A DNA stretch of 64,000 nucleotides from Herbaspirillum frisingense GSF30 (GTDB lineage: Bacteria; Pseudomonadota; Gammaproteobacteria; Burkholderiales; Burkholderiaceae_D). Position numbers and translations under genes: made by a program. The notes beneath the pieces were generated by a model. The model ran no database searches. It was given only the letters and a program-made list of their open reading frames with translations, and was not told the origin of the DNA. The DNA is taken from contig NZ_AEEC02000005.1 of assembly GCF_000300975.2 (NCBI RefSeq), positions 124,001-188,000 of the forward strand. The letters are read 5' to 3'. This document shows, piece by piece, positions 1-8,542 of the stretch. Positions within the stretch are counted from its first letter, which is position 1. Each line of letters begins with the position of its first letter.

Positions 1-238
1 TGAATTCGAATTCGTACGGACCGTGGCGGTGGCGCGCATCGCTCTGCCGCACGCGGTGATCCGCCTGTCAGCCGGACGCGAGAGCATGAGCGACGCCACC
101 CAGGCGCTGTGCTTTGCGGCCGGCGCCAATTCCATCTTCCTCGGGGCCAGGTTGCTGACCACGGCCAATGCGCCGGTGTCGTCCGACCTGGACCTGTTGT
201 CCCGGCTGGGTCTGCAGGCCGCCCCGGCGACGGCCTGA
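1..238 (+). CDS. bioB: Biotin synthase, C-terminal end (partial)
   Basis: The first 238 bases carry the last ~78 codons of biotin synthase, the radical-SAM enzyme that inserts sulfur into dethiobiotin; the 5' part lies outside the window. The reading frame begins at base 2 and contains the conserved BioB C-terminal pattern [26 protein letters not shown] and LLTTANA, ending LSRLGLQ. The radical-SAM cysteines are upstream and cannot be checked. The stop overlaps the next start as TGATG, so bioB is translationally coupled to the P450 gene and heads the visible biotin operon. Confidence 0.95.
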   Translation, partial: EFEFVRTVAVARIALPHAVIRLSAGRESMSDATQALCFAAGANSIFLGARLLTTANAPVSSDLDLLSRLGLQAAPATA

Positions 239-1407
239 TGAGCGTGCAATGGAGCGCCGCGCATTGCGGTGGCGCCTGGCTCATCAGCGATTACGAGGCG
301 GTGGCGGCAGGCTTGCGCGATCCGCGCCTGTCGGTGCGACGCGGGGCGCGCTGGATCAACAGTGGCTTGGCTGGACTGGATGCACTGGACTCCGCGCCGG
401 CCGAACTGCAAGCACAACGCCGTTTCAAGCGACTCTTTTCGCGCTCGGTGCTGCTGCTCGACGGCCGCGCCCATCGACGTCTGCGTGGCGTGCTCAACCC
501 GGGTTTCAAGCCGACCGACCTGGAGGCTCAACGGCCTGCCATCACGCGCATTGCCGGTCAGTTGATCGATGCCATCGTGGCCGATCCGCTGGCGCCGCAG
601 GGTTTCGATTTCGTCAGCCGTTTCGCCCGGCCACTGCCGGCGCTGGCCATCGCCGGCCTGATGGGATTGCCGGACCGTGTGCCAGCGGCCTTCATCGACT
701 GGGCTGCTGATCTGGCCGCCTTCATCGGCAGCCCCACGCCGGATGCGGGCCAGACCCTGGCGGCCCAGGCGGCGATGGCAGCGCTGTGCGACTTCTTTGG
801 TGAAGTCGTGAAAGATGCCGACACCCTGCCGCCCGACAGCCTGGTCGCGCGCCTGCTGCAGGCGCAGCGGGAACAACGGATCAACCGCAACGAAATGCTG
901 GCGCAGTGCTGCACACTGCTCTTTGCCGGCTACGAGACCACCCGCAATCTGCTGGGCAACGGCTTGCTGGCGCTGCTGCAGCATCCTGCGCAATGGACGG
1001 CGCTCAAGGCAGATCCCACCCTGCTGCGTAAGGCCTTGCGCGAGATGCTGCGCTATGACAGCCCGGTGCAATACACCGGGCGCCGTGTGCTGACCGATCT
1101 GCAGGTAGCGGGCCGGACGCTGCGACAGGGTGAACTGGTGATCCTGCATATCGGGCAGGCCAATCATGACGGGCGCCGCTTCACTGGGCCGCAGCACTTT
1201 GACATCCGGCGCGATGAAGGCATGCACCTGTCCTTCGGCCAGGGGCCGCATGTCTGCCTGGGTGCGGCACTGACCCTGCTGGAGGCGGAAATCGCCTTCA
1301 CCGCGCTGATGCAACGCCTGCCCACCCTGGCACTGTCGGCCACCCCTCCCCGGCGGCAGCAGCATGCCGCCTACAGCGCGCTGGATCACCTGCCGCTGGT
1401 GTTCTGA
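238..1407 (+). CDS. BioI-like cytochrome P450 in the biotin operon
   Basis: A soluble 389-residue cytochrome P450. Three family signatures are visible: the I-helix oxygen-activation motif AGYETT, the ExxR motif in REMLRYDSPVQ, and the heme-thiolate loop FGQGPHVCLG with the ligand cysteine near residue 340. The ATG at 238 is chosen because it overlaps the bioB stop (TGATG); an upstream in-frame ATG at 109 would lie deep inside bioB. Only 10 bases separate it from bioF. Bacillus BioI, a P450 in a biotin operon, cleaves acyl-ACP to pimeloyl-ACP, and the position here between bioB and bioF suggests a similar pimelate-supply role. That role is inference; a different oxidation cannot be excluded from sequence alone. 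Electron donors are not encoded nearby. Confidence 0.85.
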   Translation: MSVQWSAAHCGGAWLISDYEAVAAGLRDPRLSVRRGARWINSGLAGLDALDSAPAELQAQRRFKRLFSRSVLLLDGRAHRRLRGVLNPGFKPTDLEAQRPAITRIAGQLIDAIVADPLAPQGFDFVSRFARPLPALAIAGLMGLPDRVPAAFIDWAADLAAFIGSPTPDAGQTLAAQAAMAALCDFFGEVVKDADTLPPDSLVARLLQAQREQRINRNEMLAQCCTLLFAGYETTRNLLGNGLLALLQHPAQWTALKADPTLLRKALREMLRYDSPVQYTGRRVLTDLQVAGRTLRQGELVILHIGQANHDGRRFTGPQHFDIRRDEGMHLSFGQGPHVCLGAALTLLEAEIAFTALMQRLPTLALSATPPRRQQHAAYSALDHLPLVF

Positions 1408-1417
1408 AAGACCTTTC

Positions 1418-2581
1418 ATGCATGATTTTTCCGATGAGCTGGCCCAACTGGCCAGCCAGAGCCTGCTGCGCACGCGGCGCGTGGTGGATGGTCCGCAAGG
1501 GCCGCTGCTGATGGTGGAAGGACGGCAGCTGCTGTCCTTCTGCAGCAATGACTACCTGGGGCTGGCCAGGCATCCCGAGATCGTGGCGGCCGGTATCGCG
1601 GGCTTGCAGCATTACGGCATGGGGGCTGGCGCGTCAGCCCTCATCAGCGGTCACAGCACGGCCCACGAGAAGCTGGAGGAAGAACTGGCACGCTTCGTCG
1701 GACTGCCGGCGGCGCTGTCCTTTTCCAGTGGCTACATGGCCAACCTGGGTGTGATCGGCGCGCTGGTGGGGGCCGGCGATACGGTGGTGGTGGACAGGCT
1801 GGCGCATGCCTCGCTGATCGATGGCGCCCGTTTGTCCGGGGCCAGCCTGAAGGTGTTTCCCCACAACGATGTGGCGCGGCTGGCGCAGGTGCTGGCGCGC
1901 TGTCCCACCGGGCGCAGGCTGGTGGTGACCGATGCAGTCTTCAGCATGGACGGCGACCTGGCGCCGCTGGCCGAACTGGCCGCCGTGTGCGCGCAACACG
2001 ATGCCTGGCTGCTGGTGGATGATGCCCACGGCCTGGGTGTGCTCGGCCCGCACGGCAGCGGCAGCCTGGGGCAGGCCGGGGTGCGCTCGCCCCACGTGCT
2101 TTGCATGGGAACGCTGGGCAAGGCGGCCGGCGTGGCCGGCGCCTTTGTCGCTGGCGAGGCGTCGCTGATTGCATGGATCACGCAGCGCGCACGCACCTAC
2201 ATGTTCACTACCGCCCACCCGCCGGCCCTGGCGGTGGCCACCTCGGCCAGCCTGGCCCTGATGGCCCGGGACGACTGGCGGCGCGCACGTCTGCGCGAAC
2301 TGGCTGCGCAATTGCGGCAGGGGCTGGCCGGCTTGCCGTGGGCGCTGCTGCCCTCTTCCACCGCGATCCAGCCCCTGATCGTCGGCGACAACGCGGCGGC
2401 CCGCGCACTGGCGGCCGCGCTGCGCGATCGCGGCATCTGGGTGCCGGCGATCTGCCCACCGACCGTGCCCAAGGGCAGCGCCCGCCTGCGCATCAGCCTG
2501 TCGGCCGTACATACGCCCGAACAGGTCGACCACCTGATCGCCGCCCTGCGATCGCTGGCGGACGAAGGAGCCCACGCATGA
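1418..2581 (+). CDS. bioF: 8-amino-7-oxononanoate synthase
   Basis: A 387-residue PLP enzyme of the alpha-oxoamine synthase family, which condenses pimeloyl-ACP (or -CoA) with L-alanine in the first committed step of the biotin rings. Seen: FCSNDYLGLA near the N-terminus, the glycine-rich GAGASALISGHS stretch, TDAVFSMDGD, the PLP-contacting DDAHGLGVLG, and the Schiff-base lysine about residue 235 in GTLGKAAG. Length is normal for BioF. The ATG at 1418 follows the P450 stop by 10 bases; an in-frame ATG at 1364 lies inside the P450 gene and is rejected. The end overlaps bioA by ATGA, indicating translational coupling. Confidence 0.96.
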   Translation: MHDFSDELAQLASQSLLRTRRVVDGPQGPLLMVEGRQLLSFCSNDYLGLARHPEIVAAGIAGLQHYGMGAGASALISGHSTAHEKLEEELARFVGLPAALSFSSGYMANLGVIGALVGAGDTVVVDRLAHASLIDGARLSGASLKVFPHNDVARLAQVLARCPTGRRLVVTDAVFSMDGDLAPLAELAAVCAQHDAWLLVDDAHGLGVLGPHGSGSLGQAGVRSPHVLCMGTLGKAAGVAGAFVAGEASLIAWITQRARTYMFTTAHPPALAVATSASLALMARDDWRRARLRELAAQLRQGLAGLPWALLPSSTAIQPLIVGDNAAARALAAALRDRGIWVPAICPPTVPKGSARLRISLSAVHTPEQVDHLIAALRSLADEGAHA

Positions 2582-3945
2582 AGCCGCAAGACTCCCTGGC
2601 CGCCCGCAGCCTGCGCAGCGTCTGGCATCCCTGCACGCAGATGCGCCGTCACGAAAGCACGCCCCCCATCGCCATCGACCGCGCCCACGGCGCATGGCTG
2701 GTCGATACCGGGGGCCGGCGCTATCTGGACGCGATCAGTTCATGGTGGGTCAACCTGTTCGGCCATGCCAACCCACGCATCAATGCCGCCCTGGTCGATC
2801 AGCTGGGGCGCCTGGAACATGCGATGCTGGCCGGCTTCACCCATGAGCCGGTGGTGCGCTTGTCCGAACGCCTGGGCGCACTGACCGGGCAGGCGCTGGG
2901 GCATTGCTTCTACGCCTCCGACGGCGCCTCGGCGGTGGAGATCGCGCTGAAGATGAGCGTGCATGCCTGGCGCAACGCGGGCCAGACCGGCAAGAACGAG
3001 TTCATCTGCATCGCCGGCGGCTATCACGGCGAGACCGTGGGGGCGCTGGGCGTGACGGATACCCCATTGGTCCGCGCCTCCTACGAAGCCTTGCTGCGGC
3101 CGGCGCACGTGGCCCGCTCGCCCGATGCACGCCAGGCCCGCGACGGCGAAAGCGCGGCCGATGTCGCCCGGCAGGCGCTGGCCGATGTGGAAAGACTGCT
3201 GCAACAGGGCGAGGGACGCATCGCTGCCGTGATCGTGGAACCGCTGGTGCAATGCGCGGCCGGCATGGCCATGTATGAGCCGGCCTATGTGCGCGGCCTG
3301 CGCGGCCTGTGCGACACCTATGGAGCGCACCTGATCGCCGATGAAATCGCGGTCGGCTGCGGCCGTACCGGCAGCTTCTTCGCCTGCGAGCAGGCCGGTA
3401 TCTGGCCGGACCTGCTGTGCCTGTCCAAGGGCATCAGCGGCGGCTACCTGCCGCTGTCGCTGGTGATGTCCAGCGAGGCGATCTACCAGGCCTTCTATGA
3501 TGACGATGTGCGTCGCGGCTTCCTGCATTCGCACTCCTATACCGGCAATCCCCTGGCCTGCCGTGCTGCGCTGGAGACGCTGGCGATCTTCGAGGATGAA
3601 CAGGTCCTGCAGCGCAACCGCGACTTCGCCCCGGTGCTGGCGGCAGGTCTGGCCCCGCTGGCACAGGACCGCCGGGTGCGCCACGTGCGCCAGCGCGGCC
3701 TGATCTGGGCCTGTGATGCCGTGCTTGACGGTGTCGATGACATTGATGCGGCTCAGGCGGCCAGCCATCGATTTTCGCGCCGGCTGGCGGCACAGGCGGC
3801 ACAGCGCGAACTGCTGGTGCGGCCGATCGGGACCAGCGTCTATGTGATGCCGCCCTATATCCTCGATGCCGACCAGGCACAGTGGCTGGGTGAGCGCCTG
3901 CATGCCGCCTTCGATGCCACCTTCGCCGAGATGCGGGGAGCATGA
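2578..3945 (+). CDS. bioA: Adenosylmethionine-8-amino-7-oxononanoate aminotransferase
   Basis: A 455-residue class III PLP aminotransferase that converts KAPA to DAPA using S-adenosylmethionine as amino donor. Diagnostic segments: VWHPCTQM at the N-terminus, ISSWWVNLFGHANP, FYASDGASAVEIALKM, the DEIAVGCGRTG strand with the PLP aspartate, the lysine near residue 284 in LSKGISGGYLPLS, and LHSHSYTGNPLACRAA. WHPCTQ and SWWVN are typical of BioA rather than of other class III enzymes. It overlaps bioF by 4 bases at its start and bioD by 4 bases at its end. Confidence 0.97.
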   Translation: MKPQDSLAARSLRSVWHPCTQMRRHESTPPIAIDRAHGAWLVDTGGRRYLDAISSWWVNLFGHANPRINAALVDQLGRLEHAMLAGFTHEPVVRLSERLGALTGQALGHCFYASDGASAVEIALKMSVHAWRNAGQTGKNEFICIAGGYHGETVGALGVTDTPLVRASYEALLRPAHVARSPDARQARDGESAADVARQALADVERLLQQGEGRIAAVIVEPLVQCAAGMAMYEPAYVRGLRGLCDTYGAHLIADEIAVGCGRTGSFFACEQAGIWPDLLCLSKGISGGYLPLSLVMSSEAIYQAFYDDDVRRGFLHSHSYTGNPLACRAALETLAIFEDEQVLQRNRDFAPVLAAGLAPLAQDRRVRHVRQRGLIWACDAVLDGVDDIDAAQAASHRFSRRLAAQAAQRELLVRPIGTSVYVMPPYILDADQAQWLGERLHAAFDATFAEMRGA

Positions 3946-4622
3946 TGGGAGGCAGCTATTTCGTCACCGGCAACGATACCGGCGTGGGCAAGACCTTGGT
4001 GGCATCGGCGCTGATCCATCTGCATGCGGCGCGGGGCGCGCGTGCTGGCGGCATGAAGCCGGTGGCCTCAGGTGCCTTCCTGCAGGGCGGGCAGTGGTGC
4101 AACGAGGATGTGCTGGCTTTACAGGCGGCCGCCAACGTGGCGCTGCCGGCAGCGCTGGTGAACCCGTATCTGTTTCGCCGGGCAACCGCACCTCATATCG
4201 CCGCCGAAGAAGAAGGACGGCGCATCGATCTCGACCATCTGGCGCAATGTCATGCGCAGCTGATGCAGGCCTGCGATGTGCTGATCGTGGAAGGGGCAGG
4301 CGGCTTCGTGGTGCCGCTGGATGAACGCCACAACAGCGACGAACTGGTGGCCAGGCTGGGGCTGCCGGTGGTGCTGGTGGTAGGAATTCGCCTGGGCTGC
4401 ATCAATCATGCACTGCTCACTTGCCAGGCGGTGCGGGCGCGGGGCCTGCCGCTGGTTGGCTGGGTCGCCAACCTGATCGATGCGCAGGAAGATCAGGCCG
4501 AGGCCATGATCGAGAGCCTGGCGCAGCGCCTGCCGGCTCCGCTGCTGGGCTGCCTGCCCTGGTCACCCGGGATGAGTGCGGCGCAGGCAACGGCATGGCT
4601 CACTTGGCCAGATCCAGCCTGA
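3942..4622 (+). CDS. bioD: Dethiobiotin synthetase
   Basis: A 226-residue ATP-dependent enzyme that closes the ureido ring from DAPA and CO2. The P-loop variant GNDTGVGKT is at the extreme N-terminus, followed by the substrate loop with KPVASG and the EGAGGFVVPL segment typical of BioD. The ATG at 3942 overlaps the bioA stop; a second ATG directly follows, so one residue is uncertain. It is the last gene of the operon. Its final 23 bases overlap the 3' end of the convergent gene on the minus strand, and no clear intrinsic terminator is visible between them. Confidence 0.96.
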   Translation: MMGGSYFVTGNDTGVGKTLVASALIHLHAARGARAGGMKPVASGAFLQGGQWCNEDVLALQAAANVALPAALVNPYLFRRATAPHIAAEEEGRRIDLDHLAQCHAQLMQACDVLIVEGAGGFVVPLDERHNSDELVARLGLPVVLVVGIRLGCINHALLTCQAVRARGLPLVGWVANLIDAQEDQAEAMIESLAQRLPAPLLGCLPWSPGMSAAQATAWLTWPDPA

Positions 4623-5208
4623 CCGGCGCTGCCTCGCCACTGCGCGGTGCGGTGAAATGCTTGTCGTGGATGGTGCGGAAACTGGCCAGGCCCAGTTCGG
4701 CGATGGAATTGGACAGTTCCAGCAGTTCGATGACGGCCTCCTCGGCATACATGGCATCGACCTCATTGGCGTTGAGCCAGTGGCGGATGCGACGCTCGCC
4801 GGAAAAGACGAAGTCACTCAGGCGCGCCCAGTGATCGCGCAGGAGCGCTGCCTCCGGCCCGTCGCTGCCGGCCAGCACGCCGTCGACCTGCGCCACCAGC
4901 TGGCGCATGGTCTTGCCGCTGCCGTCGGCGAGGAAGCGCCCGAGTTCCTCATCGCTGGCGCAATACCACAGCCACAGGGCATTGAAGGCGGTCTCGATCT
5001 GATGACCGATGAGTGCGAAGGCCGAGGCGTGCACCGGCATGTCATCGCGCAGCAGCAGGATGATGCCGCAGTGATGTTGTTGTGCCACCGTCAGGCAGCC
5101 GATGGCAGCACAGGCGCGGCGGTCCGGCGGCAGCGGTTGGCCGTTGAAATCGGCGGAAATGCGGTAGGCCAGGGACTGCGCCCTGGCCAACAGATGATCC
5201 AATTGCAT
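4600..5208 (-). CDS. Hypothetical helical protein
   Basis: A 202-residue protein of unknown function, convergent with bioD and overlapping its last 23 bases. It appears mostly alpha-helical and soluble, with no signal peptide. Visible features include a histidine/arginine-containing segment (RDDMPVHASAFAL), aromatic WLWYCASDEELGRFLADG, and a second half with FSGERRIRHWLNANEVDAMY. It resembles uncharacterised proteobacterial families of about 200 residues; a DUF6988-like assignment is only an impression. The ATG at 5208 is preceded by GGGAGTCGTCC, giving a plausible ribosome binding site. Codon use matches its neighbours. Confidence 0.7.
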   Translation of the reverse strand: MQLDHLLARAQSLAYRISADFNGQPLPPDRRACAAIGCLTVAQQHHCGIILLLRDDMPVHASAFALIGHQIETAFNALWLWYCASDEELGRFLADGSGKTMRQLVAQVDGVLAGSDGPEAALLRDHWARLSDFVFSGERRIRHWLNANEVDAMYAEEAVIELLELSNSIAELGLASFRTIHDKHFTAPRSGEAAPVRLDLAK

Positions 5209-5267
5209 GGACGACTCCCTTTGTTCGGGCAGAGCGGGCAGAGGCGGACGGCTTGTTGTTATTGTTT

Positions 5268-6908
5268 TCAGCTCACGCCAGTGGCGCCGTCGAGGACAAT
5301 GCGGATCTTGCGGGCCAGCTCATCATGACGATACGGTTTGTCGAGGACGGGGAATTCTCCGTCGGCTCCATGCCGTTCTATCGATTCGCTGGCGTAACCG
5401 GTAGTCAATAAAATTTTGAGCGAAGGTAACATGCGCCGCGCCTCCCGCGCCAGTACCACGCCATTCATGTGGCCCGGCATGATCAGGTCGGTGAAGAGCA
5501 GATCGACCGGCTCGCCGGCACGGATCAACTGCAGCGCTTCGTTGGCGGAATTGACCATGCGCACCCGATAGCCCAGGCTTTCCAGCATGTCCTGGGCCAG
5601 TTCGGCGACCTCGATTCTATCGTCAACCACCAGGATGTGCTCGTGACCACCCTGGCTCTGGGTGCGGTTGTCATACTCGAAGCTGCCCCCGACCTGGTCC
5701 TGCGTGGCCGGGAAGTAGATCGCTACCGTCGTGCCCCCCTGCGGCCCCGAGGAAATCCGTACCGAACCACCCGACTGCTTGACGAAGCCATAGACCATGG
5801 ACAGGCCCAGCCCGGTCCCCTTGCCTTCGTCCTTGGTGGTGAAGAAGGGGTCCATCACGCGCGGCAGGATGTCGGGCGGAATGCCGGGGCCGTCGTCGAC
5901 CACGGCCAGGCAGACATAGAGGCCCGGCTTCAAGCCCAACTGCAAGGCACGTTCATCGCTGCTCAGGTCTTCATTGCTGGTCTGGATGCGCAATGTTCCC
6001 TTGCCGGCCATGGCGTCGCGGGCATTGATGAGAATGTTCAGCAGCGCCACCTCCATCTGGGTCGGGTCGAGACGGCAATTCCAGAGGCCAGGCGCCAGTG
6101 CGGTGCGTACATGGATATCACCCCCCAGGGTACGCTGCACCAGATCGGTAAAGCCCTCGGTCAGCGAATTGAGGTTGATGGTACGCCCCTCCAGTCGTTG
6201 CTTGCGGGCGAAGGCCAGCAATTGCTGCGTCAGCATGGCGGCCTTGCCGGAGGCCTTGCGGATACTGTCGGTACTGCGCGCCACGCGGCCCAGGTCCGGT
6301 ACCGGACTACGCAGGGCCAGGTTGATGATGTCCAGGTAGCCGCTGATGACCTGCAGCAGGTTGTTGAAGTCGTGCGCGATACCGCCGGTCAACTGGCCCA
6401 GTGCTTCCATCTTGCGCGCCTGGCCCAGGGCCTGTTCGGCGTCACGGCGGCGGCTGATGTCCAGTTGCGAGCTGAAGAAGTATTTCAGTTCGCCATGCTG
6501 GTCATAGACGGGTGAAATGAAGAGCGCATTCCAGAAGGTGGAACCGTTCTTGCGGTAGTTCAGCAACTCGGTGGCGATCTCGCGCCGTTCGAGCACGGCT
6601 TCGCGCACCTGCGCCACCACCGCGCGGTCGGTTTCCGGGCCTTGCAGGAAACGGCAGTTCTTGCCGATCACATCGGCCCGGCTGTAGCCGGTCATGTTGA
6701 TGAAGGCATTGTTGACGAAGATGATGGGGTTGTCCGGCTGGTTCGGATCGGACACGATCATCGGCATGCGCGTCATTTCGACGGCGGCAAAAAAGATATC
6801 GTTGGCGTCATCGCCTACCGCGACCTTGGCGTGGTCGTTACGTAATCCTGCATCGTTGTAGTCGTCGGCAGGCCAATGCACCGGAGGGCGCTTGGCAAGT
6901 GTGGGCAT
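5268..6908 (-). CDS. LOV-domain hybrid histidine kinase
   Basis: A 546-residue cytoplasmic photosensor kinase. Order: N-terminal tail, LOV domain (about 35-155) with the canonical flavin-adduct motif GKNCRFLQG (cysteine about 85), HisKA domain with phosphoacceptor histidine about 179 in GGIAHDFNNLLQ, HATPase domain (DDGPGIP, GKGTGLGLSMVYGFVKQSGG), and a C-terminal receiver domain (VVDDR, phosphorylatable aspartate in LFTDLIMPG, lysine in LDKPYR). Such LOV-HK-REC proteins sense blue light through a cysteinyl-FMN adduct. The ATG at 6908 is chosen over one 63 bases upstream because GGAGAAG precedes it at proper spacing. No output regulator is adjacent, and the C-terminal receiver may be the phosphate sink or relay. 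Confidence 0.93.
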   Translation of the reverse strand: MPTLAKRPPVHWPADDYNDAGLRNDHAKVAVGDDANDIFFAAVEMTRMPMIVSDPNQPDNPIIFVNNAFINMTGYSRADVIGKNCRFLQGPETDRAVVAQVREAVLERREIATELLNYRKNGSTFWNALFISPVYDQHGELKYFFSSQLDISRRRDAEQALGQARKMEALGQLTGGIAHDFNNLLQVISGYLDIINLALRSPVPDLGRVARSTDSIRKASGKAAMLTQQLLAFARKQRLEGRTINLNSLTEGFTDLVQRTLGGDIHVRTALAPGLWNCRLDPTQMEVALLNILINARDAMAGKGTLRIQTSNEDLSSDERALQLGLKPGLYVCLAVVDDGPGIPPDILPRVMDPFFTTKDEGKGTGLGLSMVYGFVKQSGGSVRISSGPQGGTTVAIYFPATQDQVGGSFEYDNRTQSQGGHEHILVVDDRIEVAELAQDMLESLGYRVRMVNSANEALQLIRAGEPVDLLFTDLIMPGHMNGVVLAREARRMLPSLKILLTTGYASESIERHGADGEFPVLDKPYRHDELARKIRIVLDGATGVS

Positions 6909-7067
6909 TGTGTTCTTCTCCGTTTGGGTGGGCTCGGTTGCAGCGTGGCAAGAAAAGGCGAGCTGAAACAAGCTGTTTTCAGGAGTTTGGACACAGGCAG
7001 GCTCAACGGTTCCCCCGCAATTGCAACAAGCGCGACGGTGCTTTGTTACATCCTTTTGAAGCCCTTG

Positions 7068-7769
7068 CTACAGGCCGGACTGCTGCTGATGAGCTTGCAC
7101 CTGTTGGGGACTGCCGTGATGGAGGATACGGCCCTGATCGAGCAGGTAGGCACGGTCGCTGACCAGGCTGGCGAAGTGGGTATTCTGTTCGCACAGCAAC
7201 ACCGACATGCCGCGTTCCTTGAGCCGGATGATCATGGTCGCCATCTGCTCCACGATGACCGGCGCCACCCCTTCGGAAGGTTCGTCCAACAGCAGCAGGT
7301 GGGGATTGCCCATCAAGGTGCGGGCGATGGTCAGCATCTGCTGCTCGCCACCGCTCATGCGGCCACCCGGGCGTTCAGGCATGGCGCCCAGGTTGGGAAA
7401 GAGATCGAACACCGCCTGCGCTGTCCAGACCGGCGCACCGGCACGCGGTGGCTGGCGCCCTGCTTCCAGGTTCTGCAGCACGCTCAGTTCGGTGAAGATG
7501 CGGCGGTCCTCCGGGACGAAGCCCAGGCCCAGCCGCGCACGCTGATACGGTGCCAGGCGGTTGAGATCGCGACCGCCGAAACTGACCTTGCCACGCGTCC
7601 CCTCCAGCAGCCCCATCAAGGCCTTGAGGGTGGTGGACTTGCCGGCGCCATTGCGGCCCATCAGGGCCACTACTTCGCCCCGGCCCACCTCCAGGCTGAC
7701 ATCGAAGAGGATATGGGCGCGCGCGTAGAAGGCGTTCAGCGCCTCGACCTGCAGCAAGGCAGCGCTCAT
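7068..7769 (-). CDS. livF: Branched-chain amino acid-type ABC transporter ATPase LivF
   Basis: A 233-residue ABC ATPase of the LivF type, peripheral on the inner membrane, powering uptake together with LivG and the fused permease. Walker A is GRNGAGKST, the signature is MSGGEQQ, Walker B LLLLDEPSEGVAP, and the switch histidine is replaced in the usual LivF region CEQNTHFA. It is the last gene of the leftward operon and overlaps livG by 4 bases. The solute remains unknown: Liv-type systems carry branched-chain amino acids, amides, urea or aromatic acids. Confidence 0.93.
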   Translation of the reverse strand: MSAALLQVEALNAFYARAHILFDVSLEVGRGEVVALMGRNGAGKSTTLKALMGLLEGTRGKVSFGGRDLNRLAPYQRARLGLGFVPEDRRIFTELSVLQNLEAGRQPPRAGAPVWTAQAVFDLFPNLGAMPERPGGRMSGGEQQMLTIARTLMGNPHLLLLDEPSEGVAPVIVEQMATMIIRLKERGMSVLLCEQNTHFASLVSDRAYLLDQGRILHHGSPQQVQAHQQQSGL

Positions 7770-8542
7770 GCCGGGCTCCCCATATTGGCCTCACCGAAGC
7801 TGGCGCCGCTGCCGAAATAGGCCTCGCGCACGCGGGCATCGCGCCGCACCGACTCGGGTTCACCCTGGGCGATCAACTGGCCACGTGCCAGCACGATGAT
7901 GCGGTCGGCAAAGGCGAAGACCACGTCCATGCTGTGTTCGGTGAACAGGACCGAGAGCCCGCGTTCGCTGACCAGGCGCCGCGTCAGGGCCATCAATTGC
8001 AGGCGCTCGCGGGGCGCCATGCCGGCGGTGGGTTCGTCCATCAACAGCAGCCGTGGTGCGTTGGACAGCGCCATGGCCAGTTCCACCCGCTTGATGTCGC
8101 CATAGGCCAGTACCCCGCAGGCACGGCGCGCCTGCGCTGCCATGCCGACCTGCTCCAGCAGCGCCATGGCTTCATCGCGCAGGCAGGAAGCCGCAGGACG
8201 CCACCAGCGCCACAACTGGCGCCGGTGCGAGAGCAAGGCGGCCTGGACGTTTTCCAGCACGGTCATGGAGCCGAAGGCGGCCGATACCTGGAAGGTGCGG
8301 GCCACGCCGCGCTGCCAGATGTGGCGCGCCGGCATGCCGGCGATGTCCTCGCCCGCCAGCAGCACGGCGCCGGCATCCGGGCGCAACTGACCGTTGATCA
8401 GGTTGAAGCAGGTGGACTTGCCGGCGCCATTGGGGCCGATCAGGGCCAGCATCTGGCCAGCCGGGAGTTCGAAAGACACATCATCCAGCGCGGCCACGCC
8501 GCCGAAGGTCTTGGACAGGTGTTGCACGTGCAGCAGGCTCAT
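7766..8542 (-). CDS. livG: Branched-chain amino acid-type ABC transporter ATPase LivG
   Basis: A 258-residue LivG-type ATPase: Walker [10 protein letters not shown], followed by the LivG-type [10 protein letters not shown] and the [19 protein letters not shown] stretch, Walker [14 protein letters not shown], and a switch histidine in [10 protein letters not shown]. The signature loop reads [15 protein letters not shown], slightly unlike LSYG-QR but normal for LivG. The ATG at 8542 overlaps the permease stop by 4 bases, which fixes the start; a longer frame upstream lies inside the permease gene. It is translationally coupled on both sides. Confidence 0.93.
   Translation of the reverse strand: MSLLHVQHLSKTFGGVAALDDVSFELPAGQMLALIGPNGAGKSTCFNLINGQLRPDAGAVLLAGEDIAGMPARHIWQRGVARTFQVSAAFGSMTVLENVQAALLSHRRQLWRWWRPAASCLRDEAMALLEQVGMAAQARRACGVLAYGDIKRVELAMALSNAPRLLLMDEPTAGMAPRERLQLMALTRRLVSERGLSVLFTEHSMDVVFAFADRIIVLARGQLIAQGEPESVRRDARVREAYFGSGASFGEANMGSPA

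Noticed and set aside
1-13. Two adjacent GAATTC sites at the very start of the window, as in a cloning junction.
   Set aside because: They read in frame as Glu-Phe-Glu-Phe inside the conserved biotin synthase sequence, so they are genomic.
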